From: Echinarachnius parma
Taxonomy: Eukaryota; Echinodermata; Echinoidea; Clypeasteroida; Echinarachniidae
Assembly (NCBI GenBank): GCA_037951105.1
Contig: JBAMJV010008038.1
Coordinates: 1 to 64,000, forward strand
Length of the DNA: 64,000 nt
Direction of reading: 5' to 3'
Shown: piece after piece, positions 11,426-26,400 of the stretch
How positions within the stretch are numbered: position 1 is the first letter of the stretch
Layout of the letters: the number at the start of each line of letters is the position of its first letter
Program-made: the position numbers and the translations under genes
The notes under the pieces: generated by a model
Seen by the model: the letters and a program-made list of their open reading frames with translations, nothing else
The model's database searches: none
What the model was told of the DNA's origin: nothing

Positions 11426-14400
11426 CTGCAACCAGAGAAACAAGAAAGAGGACAAAGAAAAAGGTCACATTACAATCAGCCACGAATATTTATGAAATTG
11501 TGCTAGCCTCTGTTTTTTCATGCTCAGTCTTTTTTTTTAGTGAAATGGCAAAATTATCAATGAATTTTACTTTTTGATGACAATTTTACACTATATGTTA
11601 TCTTATCTCCCTACAAATTTTCCCCCTCCCCCAAAACAAATTTTCTATTAAAAAAAACATTGTTTAATCTTCTGTTCATAATTTTTCTTTTTAAATTGTC
11701 ATAGTTGCCTTTGAGAACTGTAATGGCCATGCGATCATATATCTAAAACAATAATCAGGAATGCCAGTGAGCTATAAGAGGAGGGCCTGAAAAATGAGAC
11801 ATGATACCCGATTTGTATGGAAATAATTGGAATGTATTCAGGCTTTTGCTTGGAAACTAGCATCCTTGAAAATGTGTTTTTGTTTTGGGGGGATATTGTC
11901 GATGCAGTACGGATCACAGAGAAAGATAGAGCGAGGGTTGGCACGTACCCGTTCCGTCTTGGAGACCTTCTTGTGCCCCCCTGGGCCGTTGACGATAGGG
12001 GCACCGAGCCCAAATATATCTCTGAGGAGGGGGTTCTCCTGAAGATGTGTGTTGGTGCCGGAACCCAAGACCTCTCTGAAGGTAGCGTACTGGTGCCGCC
12101 TCACCCAGGATTCCATTTCCAGAGACTCAATGCCAAACTTCACCGTCTCCTGGGGGGAGTCACCTTCCTGTATTGGGGTCAAAGGTGAACAAAATAAAAT
12201 AAATGATCATCCAATTTGAATATCATTCTTCCATCGGTGTATTAGTATCTGGAATCAGGACTTCTCTGAAGGTAGCATACTGCATACCTGCCAACATTTG
12301 AAAATGAAAAATCCTACTCTGATGTTAGCAAAGCGCACATCACGCGCGCGAAGCACGTAGTCCTTTGCGGCCGTGGTCCAGCTCTAGGGTTCTAGATGCT
12401 CTCTTGTGCTATCTTAACCTTACTTTTGAACATATGACCACACTGAATGAGCAATACTTCAATGATAAAGATCATAAATATATTGGCTTAATAAGCTTTT
12501 TTCATATACATTCATAAACTATGTATGTGTGCATCTATATATTTTTTTCTCCCCCCCCCCCCCCTAAAAAATCCTACTGTTCCGATTTTTCAGCCTTTTC
12601 TATGGAAAAAATCGGAACAAATCGGATTAAATCCTACTGGTTGGCAGGTATGATACTGGTGCCGCCTCACCCAGGATTCCATTTCCAAAGACTCAACGCC
12701 AAACTTAAACGTCTCCTGGGGGGGGGGGGGGTGGGGAGTCACCTTCCTGTATTGGGGTCGAAGGTCAAATAGTTGAGTTAACAATGATCCAATATAAATA
12801 TTCCCTGTAGGTTTGTGTCAGTGCTTGAACCCAGGACCTCTCATTTCCAGAGACTCAACGCCAAACTTCACCGTTTCCTGGGGGGGGGGGGGGGGGGAGT
12901 CGCCCTCCTGTCATGGGGTCAAATAGAGGAGTGAATATCACGATAGTATCATTCTCTCATCAGTTGTGTTGGTGCTATAACCCAGGACCTCTCTAAAGGT
13001 TCATGTATCATATTGGTTAAAGGGATCTATCAACTTGTTGACGTGTGCAAAAACTGACAGATATGTCCACTGAATGATTGATGTCATATGTCCGATAAGG
13101 GAGTGAAAATGCAAAATGATCTTTGCTTACTCATTAATTTAACTTTGTACACAGTTGAAAGGCTCTCATAGAGACTTTCAATTCTGAGCGCTTCAATCAT
13201 AAATATCTTTACAACAAAAGAGGAATTAGGAAAAGTGAAACCTGTTCCATGCTTATATTGGTATTACACAATTATAATACAGTGAGGTATGTGAGAACTG
13301 CTAGAGTTGTAAATAAATATTATGGATTTCGACAACTTTGCCAGAATATTGGGTTTGGCATAACTCTTTGGGGGGGGGGGGGGGGGGGGGGGGCAGCACG
13401 CCGTCTCATACGCCTATGCATTAAGGCAAAGGGATTAACCATCACACAAAAGAACAGCAAAGCTCTATAAGGTGTATAATGTCTCTGAATCTAGACCTCT
13501 GTCGTCTTCTGTCCTTGGCCCTATATTTATTGCCGTCTGTAGCCAGCCCCCCCCCCCCCCCCCCCCTTACCCTCTCCTCCCATCTTGTACGCCCATGCCT
13601 GTAGGTAAGGGGTTAACTGCTACACAGAAGAACAGCATACCTCTATATTGTGTATGATGTCTCTGAAGCTAGACCTCTGTTGTCTTCTGTCCTTCTTGGC
13701 CCTGTATTTATTGTTGTCTGCTACCAGACCGGCCCCCTAGGCCCCCCCCCCCCCCTCCCTCCCCCTCTCCTCCCATTTGTACCCCTATGCCTGTAGGCAA
13801 GGGGTTTAGTGCTACACAGAAGAACAGCATACCTCTATAGTGCCTATGATGTCTCTGAAGCTTGAATGACCTCTGTTGTCTTCTGTCCTTCTTGGCCCTG
13901 TATTTATTGTTGTCTGCTACCAGACCGGCCCCCTAGGCCCCCCCCCCTTACCCTCTCCTCCCATCTTGTACCCCTATGCCTGTAGGCAAGGGGTTAACTG
14001 CTACACAGAAGAACAGCATACCTCTATAGTGCCTATGATGTCTCTGAAGCTAGACCTCTGTTGTCTTCTGTCCTTCTTGGCCCTGTATTTATTGTTGTCT
14101 GCTACCAGACCTGCCCCCTAGTCCCCTCCCCCCTCTCCTCCCATCTTGTACCCCTATGCCTGTAGGCAAGGGGTTAACTGCTACACAGAAGAACAGCATA
14201 CCTCTATAGTGCCTATGATGTCTCTGAAGCTAGACCTCTGTTGTCTTCTGTCCTTATTGGCCCTGTATTTATTGTTGTCTGCTACCAGACCGGCCCCCTA
14301 GCCCCCCCCCCCCCCCACCTCCCCCCTCCCCCTCTCCTCCCATTTGTACCCCTATGCCTGTAGGCAAGGGGTTTAGTCCTCCACAGAAGAACAGCATACC

Positions 14401-17400
14401 TCTATAGTGCCTATGATGTCTCTGAAGCTAGACCTCTGTTGTCTCCTGTCCTTCTTAGCCCTGTATTTATTGCTGTCTGTCGCCAGTTCTCGCAGCTGCT
14501 TTACGAGCCCGTCAATATCATCACCTTCAAACTCCTGCATCAAAGTAACAAAAACAGGAACAATTATACCATTATGAAACCGGCTTTTAAAAAACGTTTG
14601 AAGACTATTTGATGTTGGTATAACATGCATTCTCCTCAGACCATAGCCCAAGTATCTTTGGGACCAGTCCCAAGTGGGTTCAAATTCACACTTCTTCTAG
14701 TATTCATTTGTTTTTCTTTCTGTTTCTGAGCTAGACAATTTTTCATTTTCAATTTCATTAAGCTTTTTTAATGACAATGCAATAAAGATATAGTGTAATA
14801 AATAAAGTCACAATTACAAATCCCGTCTGCCATTTTGTATTGTGGTGTAGAGATTTTCTTGATATATATTTTGTTCTTGACAGTGCATTTGAAGTGTCTA
14901 CCAAGTGGAGTGGAGTTATACTTCAACAAACTTTATTATTATTTCAATTTCAGAACATCTATCATATAAATGTTTCTATCTAACTAGTGTGTGTCAAGAC
15001 ATTTTGTTCTTGACAGTGCATTTGAAGTGTCTACCAAGTGGGGTGGAGTTATACTTCAACAAACTTTAATATATATTTCAATTTCAGAACATCTATCATA
15101 TCAATGTTTCTATCTAACTAGTGTGTAGACGCCCACTAGTGAGTAAAATGTGGGACCTACTACCCCGTTGTTCAGCATACCTCGTTGTCCAGCTACTATT
15201 CTCAGACCCATTCAACACATACAACAAATGTGTAAGAAACAAACCTCGTTGTCTTCTCTGGCAAGCTCGTACAGCATAGCTATCGCTTCTCCAGCTACTA
15301 TTCTCAGGCCTACATCATCGCTGGCTAGGAGCTCTGGAAGTTTGGGTAGATGTCTGTACAAAATAAACAGAAGAAAATACATTGGTTACAGGGCCTATTT
15401 GTTATGGATACCCATAGCCAGTATTGTTACATTTGACTTGCAATAGTCATAGACAGGTGACAAATATGTCTTTTGTTTGATTAGAGTCCTGACTTGATTG
15501 GTGTCTGTATTTTGTTAATTTGGAGTTGTTTGACTGTGAATGATGTCCCTATACACTATAAAAGAAAAAAGAAAAAGGATATTCAAGACAAAAATAAGGG
15601 ACCCTACTAAGACTCCTGTTACACCAAAATCCAAACCCATCTTGGGGCGTCCCGTATTTTGGTGTAAATGCTACAAACCTATCCGAGATTACTTTTAAGC
15701 GATGAGATCTCGGACCACCTCTCGATGTGGTCCGAGACTGGTCCTGGGGCGACCCAAGATAGGTTTGGATTCGATGTAAATGCTAACCTACCCGAAACGG
15801 GTTTGCCGCACGTGTAAAGCGCATGAAAATGCGCACGATCACAAAACATAAATTCATTGTTTACATTAGGATGCTGAGAACAGAAAGTCGTACTCGAAAC
15901 CGAGCTCGGTTATGTTGGTGTAAATGGACCAAAACCCATATCGGGGCGCCCCGAGATGGGTTATTTTGGTGTAACAGGGCCCATACATGTAGTTCCTTAA
16001 ACAAATCTTGGTTTGACATATCAAATACTGTGTGTCTACTATCTTAAAACTTTTGACAGAACCAATATTTTTCCAACATTTCTGAGAGATTGTCCCATAA
16101 AGCTCCCAAAACATTTACAAGCAGAACTACAGAACTGTTACCATATGATGTAGTAAAAAAATTATGAAATAAAGCTTCTCTCTTACTTTATTATCTACTA
16201 TGCGTTTCATCCTCAAGGGTGGAGTGATCGACAAGAGAAGCATCCATACAATAAGTGCTGCTGTGTGTAGTGCAGGGACGCCAAGCTTATGGGCGGGGCT
16301 TGAACAGTTGCCCTAAAAACCAAAAGACTATAACCATACGACCTAGTCAATATTACTGTAACAAAGCCTCTCTCTTACTTTTCTACTATGTGTCGTATCC
16401 GGGAGGGTGGGGTGATTGACAGGAGTAGCATCCATGCACTAAGTGCTGCCGTGTGTAGTGCAGGGACACCAGGCTTGTGGGCGGGGCTTGAACCGTCGCC
16501 CTTCAGGTAGGACTGGCTGAAAATGTCCTCTAGGGCATTCATGCTGCTGCACACAGTCTAGGTATAAAACACGACAGACAGAAGTATAGGAAATATATAC
16601 ATATTTTGTATATTATATCTTATATTTATATTTGTAGTAGCATTTTTTAATTATCTCTTATATTTTGTACATGTTCTTTTATTTTAAAATAAATGTTTTA
16701 ATTTATATAAAAGGCTGCATCATTTTGGTTGATCCGTCGCACATATGCCTAAGTTGATTTGTATACTTTGTTTATGTATGTAGATTATGAAAAGCATAAG
16801 CAATGAAAATGGTTTCATCCTGGATGGATATTTTGACACATATCTGTGACTTACTATAATTTGTACAATGTGTATACAGAAAAATTATCATAAGCAAGAA
16901 GATATTCAGCAAGAATACTTCAATTGATGATGACAAGAGATAAACCAACAGCAGAGTACATTTTGTTTATGATATAGTATTTAAATACACTTCCGGAGGG
17001 TGTTTCACAAAGATCCTAAGTTGTTCACTTTAAAAATAATTATCACGGGGATGTCATGTTTTTGATGTAAAATTTATGAAAAGTCTTTAAAAAACTTTAA
17101 TTTTTGCTTTTCAATATATTTTATTCTAAGGCTAGAAAAGGCTTTCCATAATTGCTAAGTCCAACTTAGGGTTAAGTTCAACTTAGGATCTTTGTGAAAC
17201 ACTCCCTGGGAATAGGGAACAAGATACATAAAGGGGACCACCAGGCAAAGAAGAACACATAATTATATGTTTTGGTACTGTTTTGTGATATCAAATAGAT
17301 ACCCAACATTTTGCAAAGCGTTGTGTAATTCATAAACAAAGCAATTAATTTCCACCACTTACGGAACCACTACTATTTCCTGGTTCCGTACGGGCCGAAC

Positions 17401-20400
17401 ATTTGCGAACGCATGCTTCAGAATGGTGATGCGTTTTTCAATTATATTTTTTTTTTTCTTTCTGGAAACATATTTTTGTGAACTTGTTGAGGGAATGGAA
17501 TACTAAAGATGTTACCTTTCATTTATATTATTTTTGGGTGGGTGGTGGTACCCTTAAAGGGGACCACCAGGCAAAGAACAACACCTTATTATATGTTTTG
17601 GTACCGTTTTGTGATATCAAATAGATACCGAACATTTTGCAAAGGGTTGTGTAATTCATAAACAAAGCAATTCATTTCCACCACTTACGGAACCACTACT
17701 ATTTCCTGGTTCCATACGGGCCAACCATTTGCGAGTGCGCCAATGGTATTTACGCGTACGTTTGTAGACAATAGATTCCCGGGCGATTCGTTCGCTCTGC
17801 ACACATTAGTCTTCGCAATTCAGACCGCATGCTTTAGAATGGTGATGCGTTTTCCAATTATATATTTTTTCTGGAAACATATTTTTGTGAACATGTTGAT
17901 GGAATGGAATACTAAAGATGTTACCTTTCTTTAATAAGAATATTATTTTTGGGTGGTGGTAACCTTAAGGCACACGTACCTCAAACTCTGCAGCTGCAAC
18001 AAATGTTCCTAGACCCAGGGCTGTGACACACTGTGGGGGATAAAAACATAATAACAAATACAAATTGATTTTTGGCTTTGGGTACATTTGGGTATTGTTT
18101 TGTTTCAAGAAAAGTAGACAAAATCTTTGTCTTGAACCTTAGCCAGAAAATCAGGTGGAGAGTCTTGAATACCTAGCACGCTGGCCCTTAAGTTGACCCT
18201 AGTTACATGTAGCTATTGAGAGAATCTCATAATACGTGTGGTTTGCAGTTGCACCATGTAAGAGGGGGGAGGATTAGCGAGTCCTGAAAAGGACTGGTTG
18301 GTATAGTCCTAAAAAGGACTGTGGTAGTCCTAGAAAGAACTGTTGGTATAGTCATAAAAAGGACTGTTGGTATTCTTTCTAGGATAGTCCTAAAAAGGAC
18401 TGTTGGTAGTCCTAGAAAGGACTGTTGGGATAGTCCTGGAAAGGACTGTTGGTATTGTAAGGAGAGGGTGGATGGTAGGAGGGGCTCAACGTTTCAAATA
18501 GGTTGACTATCCGTCGTCTGGAGTGGGAGAATCTCATATTGCATACTAAGCCCAATTATTTAAAATAGACTTACAATTGAACTTGAAAACTAAGAGTAAT
18601 TTTATGAATATGAGCCTCAGAAGCCAGAAACATCCTTTGTTAGTTGGATTTGCATACAATTTGTAACTATCAAATCCCTGGTTTATAAGAACTCCCAAAA
18701 GGCAGGGCTCGTAATTAGCAAAGGCCCACTGGCATGGGGCAACTAACAAATTTACACCAAGCTTCCACCATTTAACTGCCAATTTGTTGCTCAATCTGGA
18801 TTCTTAACATATTCCTTTGTTTCGGGGGCCATCAATTACATGTTTTGGGCGAATGGAATGTGAGAAATATTGATTTAATTTGCCCGACTGGGCCCCCAAG
18901 TTAAAATCATTTATTTTTAGCATTGCCATGAGAATAAATCCCTTTAATAGAGGCACTTGACTTACACTAGCTCTAGCGGCAGGCGAGGCGGTCTTGTCTT
19001 GAGCCTTGGCGAGTAGAATAGGTTGGAGATTCTTGAATACCTCTTCACACTCCGGTCCTGCTCCAAGCTGGACCCATAGAATGTTCACCAGCTTTGCAGC
19101 CAGCTTCTGTTCATCTACTTTTCCTGAAAAAAAAATATCACAAAAACACATTCATAATTGATCACATATATTGTTTTTCCCCAAAGGCTCAAAAGGATCG
19201 CGTAACAATTTGATGGTTTGTATTTAATAAATTTGTAGTTTCATCAAAGTTTTGGCTAGAAGCGGGTGGAGAGCTTTGAAGACCACCTTGCACTCCGGTC
19301 CGGTTCCTAGCTGGACCCATCGGATGTTCACTAGCTTCCGGGCAAGCTTCTGCTCATCTGCTTTACCTGTAGCAATATCAAAATATACACACATTAATGA
19401 TCACTAACTGTTTTTCACAAGGTTCCCATTATAATTTTATGATTTGTAAATTAAATTAATTAATATTTTCATCAAAGAGTAATAATAGAGTAAAGTGCTA
19501 AAAGATTACATTCAAATTGAACATATTATAATTATATAGATCTACCTTTCTTTATACACCTCTCCAGACAGTCTGCTATAGTTATCTTGCGGCTGTCCAC
19601 AAAGTCAAAGATGTACTTCATTGCTAACGCCGCCCGGATGCCCTCTAGACAGTGCTTACGCCCTTCCGCACTAGAGAGGGGAACATTAAAAACAAAACAT
19701 TAGATTAGTCGTAAGATTCATAAATAAAAAACAAAATTAACAGAACATCTAAATCATGAAAATACTGCTCTATGATCATGAGATGTTTTATTTTCACATA
19801 CAATTTTCAAAGCAAAATTTAATTTTATCCATCGCTTTGTGTGAAGTAACTTGCGATACAAATAGAGCTGCTGTGACAGCTCATTTAGTCGAGTGTCAAA
19901 CTGGAATCCAGAGGGCATGCATTGTAGCTAACTTTTCGTTGCTCCTTGTTCTATAGTCCAGTACACTTTCAGACACTTATTAAAATGGATGTTCCTTGTT
20001 TGACAAACTGAAGACCAGTGAAAAAAATACACGGGGATTCAGGGCAAATCTGCCCCCGAAAATCATAGAAGAGCCGCCGTAAATTTGCATGAGAGCTCAA
20101 TGCAAAACAAATTTTAGAGTGTTATTTTCATGCAGGCCAAGTCCCCTGTAGCCCCCTGTTCCTTATCAACTGATTGCGTAAACGGACGTCAAACGGAGAG
20201 CTAAATTTGCCATCCGTTCTTCTTCGTTCGTATGCGTTTCTTGTCCGTTCCATGTCCGGTGATGTACGTTGTTCTATGTTTTGTACAATAAAGCAATGGA
20301 GACGACTTTCATCACCGGATAATTTAATTTCGCAAATTTTCTATTCGTTCGGCATTCGTTTCCGCTATCCGTTGATATCTGACCGTGCCATTAATAAACA

Positions 20401-23400
20401 CAATTAACATTGGGAATCCATGAATAATGCAGAAAGAGACTAACCTTTTCTGCGTTGTTCCATCTATGAAATCTCGTATTTTCTCCTCGAAGGCATCCTG
20501 ACTGCTGCTCTCGTCCACCTCCTCCAGTCCATGGCTTGCTAAAGCTGTGAAAAGTAGATTAATAAAGTGATCAATTCATTTCATAAGATTGTTCCAAAAG
20601 TGATATTTGAGACAGTTATACCAATATCATTGTAACTATATCTTCTAAATGATGTGTGATAGTACTGTAAATGTTTTCCTTGTGAAAAGGTGGAAATTTA
20701 TGTCAAATTTTATCTACTGCCCACTGATTTTGATTGTACAAAAGAAAAACGCTCCTAGAACGCATTTTTATTAAATCATGAATAAAAATTATTAAAGAGG
20801 AAAGGGTTGATTATTTAAAGAGCTTGCAATGAACAGTGTCTTGGTATCTTTTATCTACATAAAATAACAGAAATGAACGAGTGACAAAATGCCATTTAAT
20901 GCCCAAACACTCAATGGTCCATCTCATTCCCTACTAATTATACATGTGACGCCATACTAAAATTACTTGTACTTGTACAGCGCACATGTACATGTATTGT
21001 AGGTTGAAGTTGTAATCATGTATGTCCATCATACTCAATGACCCATCCAATTACAAATGTCATGCTGATAAGCATACACTATACAGCAGGGGAAAAAAAT
21101 ACACAGGGGTGGCGCCGTGGCGGGCAAATTCGCCCCCAAAATGCCAAAAAGAGCCCCCTGAAAAATGCATTTTTCAGCATTTTTCAAAATCGGCATGATT
21201 GGATCGTGATCGAATGCCAATCCATTGATCACTTAATACAGCATTAGAGCTTAATAGTAGCCCATCAAATTCGAAAAAAGAGCCCCGGAAATTTGTAGCC
21301 CCCAAAATACTTCCATAAAATTAGATAGGAAGCCCCCAAAATAAAAAATATAACTATGCTTCAGGCTACCATACACTGTGTACAGTATGTAATTCCAATA
21401 TTTGGTCTACAAGTTCACAATAGGAGTTCATGGTGACAGCACTTTACATACGTAGCAATTTATTATAAAATATATATTATATTGACTTTAGACATTAAAA
21501 TTTGACAAATGGAAAAAACAGTCCAAACATATTTTACATTGTATTTCTCAAATCTCAATAACATACATGTAATTATGATGACAACCACACAATATGTTTC
21601 CTGATTATCTCTATGTTTGTAACAATGTTATTGATTGAAAAAATTATTTTTAGGCTTTGGGGTTTAACCACAAAAACAAAGCTTCCTAATAGAAGTAGTC
21701 AGTACATAATGTACTCTTTTATGCCATTACAAATATATGTTGCAATCAATGTATTGAGTACATGACTGTATTAAAAGTGGGGTCAATGAAAATTGCACCA
21801 TATCATAATAACTTTAGGTCACACTCACACCACTATGTACTGTACAGTCACGACACTCGAGATACGCCCTTCTGCCTGACAAAGGCCGAGTAGTAATTCA
21901 TAAATTCTGTTGCCAAACATTTTAGTCAGCTAGCTAGTGCTCTAAATAAGGACAGGTCTGCTGGCCCCAGGGCAACTGCAAATCAGCTTTGCATTTGGGT
22001 CACCAAATTTCATTGACCAATGCTTAAATTCACTGGCCCAAATGGGCAACCAGAATGTGTAATGTTTTTCTTTGTTGGGGGCATCACACTCGGGTTACGA
22101 GCCACTAGATTTAAATAAAAAATATTTAGTTTACTTGTCCAAAGAAAAACAGTTACATGTAATTGTTAGCATTGTTTTAAGGTTACGAACCAATGTGCCT
22201 GCCTGCTGTGAGTAGCAGTTTTGAATGACACTGCATTGACTGTGCACAGGGTTCAAGTTGGGTCCGTTTCCTGCCTGGCACGTAGCCTAATAAATAACAT
22301 AATGCAGGCTACCCATAGTGCAATAGGATGACAGTGGCAGTACAGTAGCTGTCACTGACATTGTATGAATGGCTTAGTCATAGGTTTACACAGCTGTTTT
22401 CCTCCAATCTTCCAATCTTCCAATGCACTCTATGTTCTGTACATTACAACGTAGCTGATAGTGATATGGCCATGGGTCTACTGTCTGCAATTCATTAATT
22501 CCAATTATTACACCTGGGTACACACATCACACAGTAAAACTGCACAAATGTCACATGCAAAAGTGTACATTATACATTTAATAACAAATCATTTTTAGTT
22601 ATGTTTAATCTAAATTTCAACTAAATTTCATTAATTCGGACCATGACCAACTAATTTATATTTTAAATGACTGTAACATTGACTTGCGAATCAAAATCAA
22701 AAGAAACTATACAAAGCTTTTAAACTTTGCTGAGCATTCTACAAAAGTACATGTTTTATTTGTTGATACTGATGCTGAATGCAACGTTATCATGTATCAT
22801 TATTGGTTGTTTTTAAATTTTAATGAGACCAGTCTCCTGAAATACTTTTGTAACTTTGTTAAAATCTTACTGGTCTAGAAAATCTTAAAAGTTTTAAACT
22901 ACCCCCCAAAACCTAATTTATCAACCACCCAATACCTAATGTATTTATTGAACAAAAGGTATAATTTCCTTTAAATTATAAACATAAATGGGTGCCCTAC
23001 CTTCCTCGATGCTGTCTGGTTCTGAGACATGACTGCTGCAGACGCTGCCTGTATCCTCTGCAGTGTCGTGGTCATTCTCACTGCTATCATAGGCCCTCGC
23101 CCCTCCTGCATCCACAAAATGACAAAAGTTGAAACTTGTGTTAATATATATATTTGTACCGTCGCATAATTGGTAGTCTTTATTTCCTGCAAACAAGAGA
23201 GGCCCCATTGCATTGTCTACAAGGCTGTCAGAATGTATGCCATTGCTAGACTGCTAGTATTATCAAGTCCTGAGATGTATCATAGCACATAATTCCCTAG
23301 GCCTGCCTAGTAATATTTCTTCCGCTGTGTAAAGTGGTCATTCTCTCTATTAAAGGTCCTCCCAATGCACAAAATAAACAAGTTATACATTTTGTCTTTA

Positions 23401-26400
23401 ATTCTTTTTCATAAGTTATACATTTCTGGTCAGTTTCTCTGTATTGGTCCATAGATTAAGTAAAGGCAGGTAAATTGAATGGCTTGTAAATATTACCGAA
23501 TATAGAAAAGTGCCTGTTGATTTGTTGACAGAATGAATGATCGGGATGAGAGTTCACATTTATTTAAGTAGGTTAATTTTGAATCGGGGAGAGGCTACTT
23601 TTTAAATGGAAAGGTTTACAAAAAAATTACAGCGGATTGATTTGCGTTCACTCTGCTACTCTTTAAGTAAATTACTTTTTAATTGATTAATGTTTCTTTT
23701 TAACTTTGTGGTGAAACGATAAGTGTTCGGTATTAATAGGATACATCATATAATTTAAAATGTATAGTTTGCAAGAATACTCTGAGGCAGAATTAAAGAG
23801 ATCGAGTAACATTGTCAAAATCCACATAACTACATGTATTTATCGTATAATTAATTAAATCATAATCAAGGTAGCCAAGCCAAGGAACAATGGAACATGT
23901 AAGTAATTGTTAGTTATAAAAATGTCTCTGTCGTTAAATAAACATATGTATGAAACCACCATTGAAGTGTTCGGATTTGAAAGTGGAGACTTTCAACTTT
24001 GTCCATGGGCATGGTGTCATGGTGTCGCTGTGGCGGTGCAATAATTTTTGAATATCATTAGCGAACATCACTTCACTTTGCATCTTCGCTCATTATCATT
24101 ATTCATTCTCAGTCATTCATTTACCATGTAATTTTATCAAATCACTCAGCTAGCAATGGACATATTAGATTTGAGGAATATCCGTTTAATCACACAAGTC
24201 ATTACAAAAGCGTTGTGCGGACTGCGGAGATGAACCTCTCCAGCTTGCAGTTGACACTAAAATATTTTTGCCAGTCGATTCCTCCCTCCATTTACCAGCA
24301 AATGCAAAAACAAACCATCCATTTATGTGATTCACAATTCAAGTTTATTGATCTTTCTTTCATAACACAGTTACACACATTACAAATATGACATGAATAT
24401 ATGACAAGTTGATATAATATGGCATTACAATAGAAAGGTGAGGTGACCTTGGTTGAAAGCAAAGCTTGTGGAATTAAGGTCCCTCATGAGTAGCTTATGA
24501 GTATGTCCTTAATGAACAAACTCGTCAGATGATGCTTACAAACTAAACTACAAAACTAATGCCTGGACTGAGAAAAAAAAAAAAAAAAGTGTAATAAAAT
24601 CTATGGACTACTACTGTAAATAATGGCTATAAACAAGAGAAGCAGGAAAATATGAGCAACATGACAAGACACAGTAGTCTAGGGAGAGGCAGAACAACTA
24701 GAATGAAACACACACAAAAACAAAACAAGACATACAGATGAATAGATCTATGTGAGAAACAGGAGTAGAAATATGCTGACCTCAAATAATGTTCTTATAA
24801 TTTTGTATTTCTTATTCATATAATTTGATAATAATTACTGACTCTGTCATTTTGATGACCGCAAAATGTAGAAAAAATGATTATTTCCGGCGTCCGTTTT
24901 CTGTAGCGAGGCATCCTAAGATCCTAAAACACAGCGTTCAACTGTCTTTTGAGTGTTGAACGGAACAGTGCAGTGTACTACGAATGGCCAATATCCTTAA
25001 TTAACTACAGCATGCCATAGCACATATTAGCTGCATTTAATCACAACTTTGTCAGATTTTTCAGGAGACAAGACAAACAAAACAATCATGAATCAGTAAA
25101 CAAAAACATTCATAAATTAACAAAAATCAAATGATTCAATGACAATGTCAATGAAACAATCAATTATCAACAGACAACACTCAACACTAACCCTAACCAT
25201 AACCCTCACCCTAAATTTGGTGGCTATGGGTCAGATTTAGTGGCTATAGGTCAGATTTAGTGGCTACAGGTCAGATTTAGTGGCTAGTATGATGCGGTGT
25301 CCGAATATGGCCCCCCTAATGTTTAACAACCGATATCTGAAAAAATATCTTTGAAGAAACCACAAAATTCGTCAAGAATAAACTTCAAATGAAGATGAAA
25401 ACAATGCCATACCTTATTTGCCGATTGCGATCGTAATTGTCCCTTAATGGCGATTTGCATTTCACTGCGCAAACCAGAACGTCAATGACGTAGCGCTCAT
25501 CCGCCATCTCGCAACATCAAATATCGCAAATTTCATGTGGTACACTTTTCAACTGGTCAAAAAATAAAAATTTGATGCCCTGGAAGGGACATGGGAAAAA
25601 ATAAAAAAATAAAAAAATAAATTTAAAAAATCAAAATAAAAATAAAAATAAATAAAATAAAAAACAAAAACAAACAAAACAAACAAACAAACAAACAAAA
25701 AAAAAAATAAAATAAAAAAAAATAAAAATAAAAATAGAAAAATAAATAAAAATTAAATTAAAAAAAATTAAAAAAATAAAAAAATAAAAAATTTACCATA
25801 ATTAATGAATGGAGAAAAATTTCAAAATTCTGTGTAGCAGTTTAGTGTACCAAAGTTAGCTCTACCAGATAAAGCAAACCAAATCAGAATCGGTCGAGAA
25901 ATGAAGGAGAAGAAGCATTTTTTGTGATTTCGAATAATTTGCATAAATTACCATAGATAATGAATTTCATGAATCTGTATAGAAGTTTGAAATCCCCCTC
26001 TTAGCCCTATCTTATGAAACCTAGCCCTATTAGATAAACCAAACAGAATGAAAATCGGTCGAGAAATGAAGGAGAAGAAGCATTTTTTGTGATTTCTGGA
26101 ATAAATGTGCATAAATTACCATAATTAATTAATGGAGAAAAATTTCAAAATTCTGTGTAGAAGTTTAGTGTACCAAAGTTAGCTCTACCAGATAAAGCAA
26201 ACCAAATCAAAATCGGTCGAGAAATGAAGGAGAAGAAGCATTTTTTGTGATTTTTGGAATAAATTTGCATAAATTACCATAATTAATTAATGGAGAAAAA
26301 TTTCAAAATTCTGTGTAGAAGTTTAGTGTACCAAAGTTAGCTCTACCAGATAAAGCAAACCAAATTAAAATCGGTCGAGAAATGAAGGAGAAGAAGCATT

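Noticed and set aside
13440-14399. CRISPR array
   Set aside because: Repeat units are near-identical throughout with no unique spacers, and the DNA is eukaryotic.
15823-16114. ORFs on both strands within 15.8-16.1 kb
   Set aside because: They lie in a foldback MITE and in IFRD intron 7; no domain.
19244-19366. Mutually exclusive alternative exon 5 of IFRD
   Set aside because: The copy has an acceptor but no donor and runs to a stop.
25170-25215. Telomere or interstitial telomeric repeat
   Set aside because: Only a few imperfect CCCTAA-like units; too short to claim.
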